Source of the DNA: RI-242 sp038246255
GTDB taxonomy: Bacteria > Planctomycetota > UBA1135 > GCA-002686595
DNA: 23,501 nt
NCBI GenBank assembly: GCA_038246255.1
Contig: JBBRWC010000064.1
Coordinates: forward strand, 1 to 23,501
Direction: 5' to 3'
The notes beneath the pieces were generated by a model that worked only from the letters and a program-made list of their open reading frames with translations, made no database searches and was not told the DNA's origin. Each line of letters begins with the position of its first letter. The first letter of the stretch is position 1. Shown here piece after piece: positions 15,202 through 21,161 of the stretch. Both the position numbers and the translations under genes were made by a program.

Positions 15202-16662
15202 TCAGCCGCCGATCGTGAGCAATGCGGGCGCGGAGAAAGCGAGCTGGGTGCCAGCCAGCCCCAGAACCTGAAGTGCGGGACCCAGGCCCAGCAGCGCGGG
15301 GCTCGCCGGCAACATCAAATCGAACGTCGCAGTGCCATCGAGGCCGAGGAACAGGCCAATCAGCGGGAACGCCTCGCCGGGAACGAGCTGAAGCGCTCCC
15401 ATGACCCCCGGCAACGCCAATCCCGGCGCAGTGCCGTACGCCAGCCAGGGCCAGACGAATGAGAGCGGCGAACCCGCGATCTCGACAGCAGTCGCGACGC
15501 CGGGCCCCGGCGCAAGGGGCGTGAAGCGCGCGCTCGGCAGCCGGACTGCGAGGGCGGTTGCCGTCGCGAGCGGCCCCACGGTCGTTACCGCAGCCGTCGC
15601 GCCGCCGCCGCCGATTCCACCCACCGCCGGCAGATCGGCGGCGAAGGTGACGGCGCTGGCGCCGACCAGTTCGAACGCGCTCCCGCCGGGCTGGACCACG
15701 GGCCCACTAGGGCTGGCGTTGCTTTTGCCTCCGCCACCCTGCACCGCTGCGCCGGGCCCGCCCGCCACGAGGGCAGAACTGTCCTCGAGCCACATTCCGG
15801 CCGCTCCCGCGCTCGCAGTGAACAGGGCGACTCCGCCGTCTCCACCCCGCACGGACGTGCGACCGAGGACCAGGTCGCTGGAGCGCGCCCAAATACCGGG
15901 TGCCGCGCTCCCGAGGAGGGTGCTACCGAGCGCTCCCAATCCGGCATTGCCGCGGATTTCGCATTGGTTGAGCGAGATGCGGCTCGAGCGGACGGCAAGA
16001 CCGCTGAGGCCGTTGGCGGCGCTCGACGCAAGCGCGCCGTTTGCAACACCCACGAAGCGGCAGGAATCGAACGCGACGGCGGCGCTTTGGCGAACATCCG
16101 CGAGTCCGCGCCCGGGTCCGAAGCCCGTGACGGGAAACGGCCCCTCGAAGCGCACGTCGACGATCTGCACCGTGCCCGCGCAGTCGATCACTTCGAGCGC
16201 CGTCGTTGGACCCGGGGGCGGCAACAGCCGGAAGCCAAAGATCCGCACGCTTGAGCCCGCGGGGATCTGCCGCACGACGAGGGCGGGGTTGCCGGGCGGC
16301 GGCGGTTGGCCCGGGTCCGGGGAGGCAAGGCCCTGGGCCTGCAGGAAGGTAAATCCCGAACCCGCGCCGATGATCGCGAGCGGTTTTTGGACCACGACAC
16401 CGCCGTAGGTGCCGGGGGCGACCGAAATGATCGCGCCGGGTGCGGCCTGGTTGATGGCCTCTTGCAGGTTCGAGAAGTCGGCCCCGCTTCCGGCCGGTCC
16501 CACCGTTAGCTTCTGGCTCGGCGGGGTCTGGGCGGCGACTTGGGCAATAGACGCGAACAGCAGTGCCGCGCAAAGGGTGAGCGCAGGCACGGCGAGACGA
16601 GCGGAACCGCCACGGAGCGGCCGTCCGGCCGCGCCGTGGCGGAGGAAGGGGAGCGGGTGCAT
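15202..16662 (-). CDS. Secreted parallel beta-helix (pectate-lyase-fold) protein
   Basis: This 486-residue protein has a long signal peptide: basic n-region, hydrophobic core at about residues 24-40, and cleavage likely near VAA-QTPP (43-44). The segment from 51 on reads LTVGPAGSGADFSNLQEAI, then IISVAPGTY, VVVQKPLAIIGAG. This is the typical opening of right-handed beta-helix proteins that start like pectinesterases. Repeated short Ala/Gly-rich coils follow to about residue 400, and no catalytic residues can be identified. The last ~80 residues (FPLIGLFLGLDGTATFDLMLPASP, then a strand pattern ending in TIGG) resemble the recurring C-terminal domain of planctomycete secreted proteins and could serve in folding or surface retention. 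That is from general familiarity and not proven. It is divergent from the methyltransferase gene. Confidence 0.82.
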   Translation of the reverse strand: MHPLPFLRHGAAGRPLRGGSARLAVPALTLCAALLFASIAQVAAQTPPSQKLTVGPAGSGADFSNLQEAINQAAPGAIISVAPGTYGGVVVQKPLAIIGAGSGFTFLQAQGLASPDPGQPPPPGNPALVVRQIPAGSSVRIFGFRLLPPPGPTTALEVIDCAGTVQIVDVRFEGPFPVTGFGPGRGLADVRQSAAVAFDSCRFVGVANGALASSAANGLSGLAVRSSRISLNQCEIRGNAGLGALGSTLLGSAAPGIWARSSDLVLGRTSVRGGDGGVALFTASAGAAGMWLEDSSALVAGGPGAAVQGGGGKSNASPSGPVVQPGGSAFELVGASAVTFAADLPAVGGIGGGGATAAVTTVGPLATATALAVRLPSARFTPLAPGPGVATAVEIAGSPLSFVWPWLAYGTAPGLALPGVMGALQLVPGEAFPLIGLFLGLDGTATFDLMLPASPALLGLGPALQVLGLAGTQLAFSAPALLTIGG

Positions 16663-16814
16663 CGAGGGGGGGCGGCGTCCAGAGTGCGGTGCCGGGCGCC
16701 GCTCTTATCCTGACGCAGGGCCAGCGTTTGCGGTGCACGCCGCAGAGTTTTCGCGGCCCTTTGCGCGTCCCTTCACCGCTTTCCCCGTCAGACTCTGCCC
16801 CAGCGTCGCCTCCC

Positions 16815-17564
16815 GTGATTGACCCCCCGCCGCCCATCCACAGCCGCCAGAACCCGCTGGTGGCCCGCGTCCGCGCCGCCCGCGCCGGCCGCGAGGACCA
16901 AATGGTGTTGCTCGAGGGGGAGCGACTGATAGTCGACGCGCTGGGCGGCGGTATGACGATCGAGGTGCTGCTGGTTGCGGCGGGGCGGCCCCTGCCGGAT
17001 TCCCTCGCTGCCCTCGCGATCCTGTGCCGCGAGGTCACCCCCGACATCGCGCAGTCCCTCAGCGCCCTCGAGCGCGGCCCGGGTCTCTTGGCCCTCGCGC
17101 GTGCGCCGGCGGAACGGCCGCTCGCCGAATGTCCGCGGCATGATCGGGGATTGCTCGCGGTGGCGGCGGGTGTGAGCGATCCGGGCAACCTAGGTGCCAT
17201 CGCGCGCGCGGCGGAGGCGGCGGGCGCAACTGGGCTCGTGCGCATCGGGGGGGCATCGGCGTTTGGCGACAAGGCCGTGCGCGGCTCCATGGGCAGTTTG
17301 CTGCGTTTGCCCGTTTACGGATGCAAGGATCCCGCTGAACTCCGCACCCTTGGATGGCGTGTGGTCGCGGCTGCAACACGCGGCGGATCCGACCCGCGCA
17401 CGTTCGATTGGAGCGGTCCGGTCGCGCTGTGGATCCCCGGCGAAGTTGGCGGCGACGCACCCCCGAGCGCGGAGCGTGTGACGTTGCCGATGGGTGGCCG
17501 TGTTGAGTCGTTGAACGTCGCGACCGCGGCGGCCGTGTTGCTGTACGCCGCCGGTCGGATTTGA
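16815..17564 (+). CDS. TrmH/SpoU-family RNA 2'-O-methyltransferase
   Basis: This 249-residue SPOUT-class methyltransferase uses S-adenosylmethionine to methylate a ribose 2'-OH in tRNA or rRNA. The three SpoU motifs are visible: motif 1 SDPGNLGAIARAAEAAG (121-137), motif 2 ALWIPGEVGG (204-213) and motif 3 LPMGGRVESLNVATAAAVLLY (224-244), which forms the knot and SAM pocket. Motif 2 is usually G-N/S-E-G-x-G, so the spacing is slightly unusual. A substrate-binding N-terminal domain (about 8-95, with SRQNPLVARVR and LLEGERLI) matches RlmB/TsnR-type enzymes, though the exact target is unknown. The GTG at 16815 is chosen because it starts just before the conserved HSRQNPLV. The frame is open further upstream but has no family similarity there. 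Confidence 0.92.
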   Translation: MIDPPPPIHSRQNPLVARVRAARAGREDQMVLLEGERLIVDALGGGMTIEVLLVAAGRPLPDSLAALAILCREVTPDIAQSLSALERGPGLLALARAPAERPLAECPRHDRGLLAVAAGVSDPGNLGAIARAAEAAGATGLVRIGGASAFGDKAVRGSMGSLLRLPVYGCKDPAELRTLGWRVVAAATRGGSDPRTFDWSGPVALWIPGEVGGDAPPSAERVTLPMGGRVESLNVATAAAVLLYAAGRI

Positions 17565-17581
17565 ATTCGCGGCCGCACAGA

Positions 17582-17956
17582 ATGGCCATGGAAGAGCGCA
17601 TCTTCGAAGCGATCGGTGAGGAGGGGTTCACGGGGCTCGTCGCCGGTTTCTACACACGGGTGCGTGTGGATCCCGTGCTCGCGCCGCTGTATCCATCCGA
17701 CGATTGGGAGGGCGCGGAAGTGCGGCTGCGCGACTTCCTGATCGGTCGATTTGGAGGCCCGCAACGCTACATCGAACAGCGCGGCCATCCGCGCCTGCGC
17801 ATGCGTCACGCGCCGTTTGCGATCGACCAGGTGGCGCGCGACCGCTGGTTGATGGCCATGGAAGCAAGCCTCGCGGAAGCAAACCTCGGGCCGGCGCACA
17901 CCGAATACCTGCGCAGCTTCTTCGGCCAAATGGCGGCGTTCCTCCAAAACCGCTGA
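17582..17956 (+). CDS. glbO: Group II truncated haemoglobin
   Basis: This 124-residue 2-over-2 globin binds haem and probably oxygen or NO/peroxide species in the cytoplasm. Diagnostic features are Y24 (B10) in FYTRV, the group II signature YIEQRGHPRLRMRHAPF (63-79) with proximal histidine H76, and W89 (G8 Trp) in RDRWLMAM, which is typical of group II. Length is normal. The frame is open back to a TTG that overlaps the methyltransferase stop, but the conserved domain begins after MAMEERI, so ATG 17582 (or 17588) is preferred. It lies 17 bp downstream of the TrmH-family gene on the same strand and is probably co-transcribed. A physiological link to RNA methylation is not established. Confidence 0.92.
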   Translation: MAMEERIFEAIGEEGFTGLVAGFYTRVRVDPVLAPLYPSDDWEGAEVRLRDFLIGRFGGPQRYIEQRGHPRLRMRHAPFAIDQVARDRWLMAMEASLAEANLGPAHTEYLRSFFGQMAAFLQNR

Positions 17957-17958
17957 AC

Positions 17959-17973
17959 GCTTGCGCGGCAAGC
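17959..17973 (+). terminator. Small hairpin just after the truncated haemoglobin stop
   Basis: GCTTGC and GCAAGC form a perfect 6-bp stem around a 3-base GCG loop, starting three bases after the TGA. There is no T-tract, so it may only stabilise or weakly end the transcript. Confidence is low. Confidence 0.25.
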
Positions 17974-17989
17974 CCGCAGTTCGTTTGCG

Positions 17990-18256
17990 ATGCACACATC
18001 GGCGAGGCACAACGGCAATGGACTGGATCCCGAGCTGCTGGGGCGGCTCGAGCGGCACTTCGTTCAACGGATAAAAACGCTCCACGGCAGTGTGTACGCC
18101 CGCGGAGTCATCGCAGACCGCTATGAGCGACCCGATCGAATTCGGAACCTGCTCGACGACGAGTGTGTCGCTCTTATCGTCCAGGAAAGAGCCTTGCCTC
18201 CCCACACTGCGGAGGGTTGGGAGGATGCTGCGACGGTTGCTCTGCGACCGGTTTGA
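17990..18256 (+). CDS. Possible small protein in the convergent gap (doubtful)
   Basis: An 88-codon frame starts with ATG 34 bp after the globin gene. Its first 60 residues read like an amphipathic, charged helical protein (LDPELLGRLERHFVQRI, ADRYERPDRIRNLLDDE) with mostly G or C at third positions. No gene occupies the opposite strand over bases 17990-18173, so that part is not an antisense shadow. However, the last 83 bp overlap the PLP decarboxylase gene tail to tail. I recognise no family, see no signal peptide and see no ribosome-binding site. It may be noise. Confidence 0.22.
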   Translation: MHTSARHNGNGLDPELLGRLERHFVQRIKTLHGSVYARGVIADRYERPDRIRNLLDDECVALIVQERALPPHTAEGWEDAATVALRPV

Positions 18257-19646
18257 GGGCGAGCGTCAGTTCGGAAAGTAGGCGCTCGAGATCGCGTTGT
18301 TCGGTGCGGTGGCTTGTGATCGCCGCGCGCAGGACGGTACGGCCGTTGGCCAGCCGGGTCGGTGAGATCCAGCAACGGCCGCGGTCCTGCAAGCGTGCGG
18401 CGACGGCGCTGGCGCTCGTTGCGCCGCGTTCGATGTCCGGGTGGCTGAAACACACGAGGGGCAGCGGCGTATGGTTTTCGATCGTGAATCCCGCGCCAAC
18501 GAGGAGTTCGCGCAAAAGGTCGCCCAGCTCGAACATGCGCTCGACCATCGCTGCGAGGCCGTCGTTACCGCGCACCGCGAGTGACACAAACGGCGCGATG
18601 CCCGCGGCGCGCCGGCTCCAGGGCAACGAGCTGTCGTAGGGGTCGTCGAATCCACCCTGGCGCGCCGGCATGTACGGGCTCCTTGTTGCAAAAGCAGCCC
18701 GCGGGGCGCTCGCGTGCCGCGTGAAGAGCATGCCCGTGCCCATCGGAGCTTGGAGCCACTTGTGCGCGTCCCAGGTCACCGAGTCGGAGCGCTCGATCCC
18801 CGCAAGGTGGTGTCCATGGCGCGGACTCAACACCGCGGCGCCGCCCCAGGCCGCGTCGGTGTGCAGCCACAGCGCCTCGCGCTGTGCGAACTCCGCCATC
18901 GGTTGCAGCGGATCGATCGCGCCGCTCGAGGTCGCTCCCGCAGTCGCGACTACGAAAAAAGGCAGCGCTCCGCGTCCGCGGTCGTGTGCGAGCGCGGCTT
19001 CGAGGGCCGCGATGTCGAGCCGCAAATGGTCATCCACCGCGACGCGCCGCACGGCCGCGCGCCCCAGTCCGGCGGCATGGGCGGCTTTTTCGAAGCTGTG
19101 GTGGGCTTCGGCGGAAACGTACAGCACCGGGTCGCCGTCGAGCGCGCGAACGCCGTGCTCCCGCACCGCGGGAAAGTGGTGGCAGAGCGCGATCAGCAGC
19201 GCTTCGGTGTTCGCTTCCTGACCACCGCTTGTGAAGTGGTGCGACACGCGTTCCGGATCGAATCCAAGCGCGCGCGCAAAAAACCCGAGGACGTGCTGTT
19301 CAATCGCAAACGCCGCGGGTGCGTGCTGCACCGTGGCGAGCTGCGGATTGAAGGCTGCGGTCAACAGCGCTGCGGCGACTCCTTCGGGGAACACACTTGG
19401 GTTGAACAGGCCGAAATACGCAGGGTGCGTGACGTGCACCAAACCGCGCTGGAGCAAGTCGGCGACTGCGGCGAGGACCTGTTCGGGGGGGCGTGGCTGG
19501 GCGAAGTCGAACGCGGCGAGTTCGTCCTGCGCTCCCCGCACATCCAACCGACCGACCACACGCTCGGCGCGCACTCGATCGGCAAAATTCAACGCCCAAT
19601 CGGCTGCGAAGCGGATCGGATCGAGCGGATTCGTGTTGTGTGCCAT
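18174..19646 (-). CDS. PLP-dependent group II amino-acid decarboxylase
   Basis: This 490-residue fold-type I PLP enzyme belongs to the glutamate/aromatic-L-amino-acid decarboxylase family. The PLP lysine is K296 in TWDAHKWL, and D264 in LHTDAAWGG pairs with the ring nitrogen. H182 in AEAHHSFEKAA stacks on the ring, and TSGGQEANTEALLIAL (139-154) is the phosphate-binding segment. HPAYFGLFNPS (74-84) is the usual substrate-side loop. The substrate (aromatic amino acid, glutamate, cysteine sulfinate, diaminobutyrate or other) cannot be settled from sequence. The ATG at 19646 is chosen because the 15 residues upstream look like leader noise. The last ~22 residues, rich in Pro and Gln, are encoded over a CCTCC-N9-GGAGG palindrome and look like a non-conserved extension. 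Convergent with the globin region, divergent from rarA. Confidence 0.92.
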   Translation of the reverse strand: MAHNTNPLDPIRFAADWALNFADRVRAERVVGRLDVRGAQDELAAFDFAQPRPPEQVLAAVADLLQRGLVHVTHPAYFGLFNPSVFPEGVAAALLTAAFNPQLATVQHAPAAFAIEQHVLGFFARALGFDPERVSHHFTSGGQEANTEALLIALCHHFPAVREHGVRALDGDPVLYVSAEAHHSFEKAAHAAGLGRAAVRRVAVDDHLRLDIAALEAALAHDRGRGALPFFVVATAGATSSGAIDPLQPMAEFAQREALWLHTDAAWGGAAVLSPRHGHHLAGIERSDSVTWDAHKWLQAPMGTGMLFTRHASAPRAAFATRSPYMPARQGGFDDPYDSSLPWSRRAAGIAPFVSLAVRGNDGLAAMVERMFELGDLLRELLVGAGFTIENHTPLPLVCFSHPDIERGATSASAVAARLQDRGRCWISPTRLANGRTVLRAAITSHRTEQRDLERLLSELTLALKPVAEQPSQHPPNPPQCGEARLFPGR

Positions 19647-19767
19647 GGGCGCGCCGCGGCGCACTATGGAGACCCGCCGTCGACACGACAAGCCGCGCGG
19701 GGGTGTGGTTCCGCGTGCCGCTAGCCCAGCACCGCGTGCGGCCCTCCCACACGCACCCCGGCCGCCC

Positions 19768-19773
19768 TATGCT
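19768..19773 (+). promoter_or_regulatory. Candidate -10 element giving a leaderless rarA transcript
   Basis: TATGCT is followed by GCTCCC and the rarA ATG, so the spacing is six bases, identical to that before rsgA. This would place transcription start at the start codon. No Shine-Dalgarno-like sequence and no clear -35 element are present in the 133-bp divergent gap to the decarboxylase gene. Confidence 0.42.
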
Positions 19774-19779
19774 GCTCCC

Positions 19780-21072
19780 ATGGAAGCGAGTGGGGGACTG
19801 TTCGAGCCGGAGGAGCCACGGTCCGCAGGCAGCGCGCGCCGCGCCCCAATGCCCCTCGCGGAACGCATGCGACCGCGGTCGGCGGCGGAGCTTGTCGGCC
19901 AAGAGCACCTCATGGCGCAGGACGGGCTGCTCGCCACCATCCTCGAGCAGGGCCTTTCCCAGAGCCTCATCCTGTGGGGCCCGCCGGGATCGGGCAAAAC
20001 GACGCTCGCGCACCTCGTCGCTGAGGCGAGCGAGGCACGCTTCGAGCCGTTCAGCGCCGTGTTGTCGGGAATCGCGGAAATTCGCGAGGTGATGAAGCGC
20101 TCGACACGCGAGCGCGAGCGCACCGGCCGCGCGACGCTGCTGTTCGTCGACGAGATCCACCGCTTCAACAAAGCCCAGCAGGACGCGTTTTTGCCCTTCG
20201 CCGAGAAGGGCGACATCCTGCTTGTTGGGGCGACGACCGAAAACCCATCCTTTGAGCTCAACGCGGCGCTGCTTTCCCGCGCGCGCGTGCTCGTGCTGCA
20301 GCCGGTTCCTGAGGAGGCGCTCGTGGCGGTGCTGGAGCGTGCGCTCGCGGATCCCGAGCGCGGCCTCGGGGGTCGCATCCGGGCGCCCGCGGTCGCCCTC
20401 CTTGAGATCGCGCGCGCCGCGGATGGGGACGTGCGCCGGGCGCTGACGTTGCTCGAGTCCGCGGCCCTCCTAGGGTCGAAGGCCGGCGCGATCACACCGC
20501 GCACGCTGGCCCAGGCCCTGCAGCGCAAATCTGTGCGCCACGACAAGTCGGGCGAAGAGCATTACAACCTGATCAGCGCGCTGCACAAGAGCGTGCGCAA
20601 CTCCAACGCGGACGCGTCGATCTACTGGCTGACGCGGCTGCTCGAGGCGGGCGAGGACCGGGACTTTTTGGCGCGCCGGCTGGTGCGCATGGCGGTCGAG
20701 GACATTGGCCTTGGCGACCCGGGCGCGACGGCGCACTGCCTCGCGGCGTGGGATGTGTATCGCAGGCTGGGTTCGCCGGAGGGCGAGCTCGCGCTTGTCC
20801 AGGCGGCGGTGCTGCTCGCGCGCGCGCCCAAATCAAACGCGATCTACACGGCGTACGCGACCGCGAAGGACGATGTGCAGCGCTCCACGAACGAACCTGT
20901 GCCGCTGCACCTTTGCAACGCGCCGACGAAGCTGATGGAGGAACTCGGTTACGGGAAGGGTTACCGCTACGCCCCCGATGACCCCGACGCGGTGCGCGAA
21001 ATGGAGTGTTTTCCACCCTCGCTGGCCGGCAAGCGCTACCTGCCCCCGCCGCCGGAGGCGCGCGAGAAGTAG
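19780..21072 (+). CDS. rarA: Replication-associated recombination protein A (MgsA/WRNIP1 family AAA+ ATPase)
   Basis: This 430-residue AAA+ clamp-loader-like ATPase acts at stalled replication forks. The N-terminal PLAERMRPRS (25-34) and VGQEHL (39-44) are family hallmarks. Walker A is GPPGSGKT (67-74), Walker B is FVDEIHRFNKAQQDAFLP (122-139), and sensor 1 lies in GATTENPSFELN (150-161) with the arginine finger region LLSRARV following. The C-terminal half (about 240-428), with RKSVRHDKSGEEHYNLISALHKS-type signatures and DIGLGDP, is the tetramerisation domain, so the gene is full length. The ATG at 19780 is chosen because the long upstream open frame is antisense to the decarboxylase and unlike the family. 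A palindromic repeat follows the stop. Confidence 0.97.
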   Translation: MEASGGLFEPEEPRSAGSARRAPMPLAERMRPRSAAELVGQEHLMAQDGLLATILEQGLSQSLILWGPPGSGKTTLAHLVAEASEARFEPFSAVLSGIAEIREVMKRSTRERERTGRATLLFVDEIHRFNKAQQDAFLPFAEKGDILLVGATTENPSFELNAALLSRARVLVLQPVPEEALVAVLERALADPERGLGGRIRAPAVALLEIARAADGDVRRALTLLESAALLGSKAGAITPRTLAQALQRKSVRHDKSGEEHYNLISALHKSVRNSNADASIYWLTRLLEAGEDRDFLARRLVRMAVEDIGLGDPGATAHCLAAWDVYRRLGSPEGELALVQAAVLLARAPKSNAIYTAYATAKDDVQRSTNEPVPLHLCNAPTKLMEELGYGKGYRYAPDDPDAVREMECFPPSLAGKRYLPPPPEAREK

Positions 21073-21079
21073 CGCCGCT

Positions 21080-21110
21080 GGGAGCGCGGGCCTCCAGGCC
21101 CGCCTTGGAG
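21080..21110 (+). repeat. Short palindromic interspersed repeat, copy 2
   Basis: This 31-base unit is 29/31 identical to the minus strand of 846-876. The core GCGGGCCT-CC-AGGCCCGC is a perfect 8-bp inverted repeat with a 2-base loop. It begins 7 bp after the rarA stop, in the gap between convergent rarA and the DUF5916 gene. The differing bases fall in or beside the loop and the 3' flank, while the stem pairs are kept. Confidence 0.7.
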
Positions 21111-21161
21111 TTTGCCGAGTGATCTTTGAGCCCTACACCGCGGAGTATCGCCGCCAGGCGG

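Noticed and set aside
14026..15462. 478-codon plus-strand frame opposite rsgA
   Set aside because: It is an antisense shadow of rsgA, whose G motifs and zinc site are unambiguous. The translated product lacks recognisable domains.
15923..17290. Long minus-strand frame spanning the start of the beta-helix gene and the methyltransferase
   Set aside because: It runs antisense through the SpoU motifs and out of frame through the signal peptide of the beta-helix protein, and its composition is Arg/Pro-rich noise.
19231..19779. In-frame upstream extension of rarA by 183 codons
   Set aside because: It is antisense to the decarboxylase gene. RarA homologues begin shortly before the PLAERMRP motif, which fits ATG 19780.
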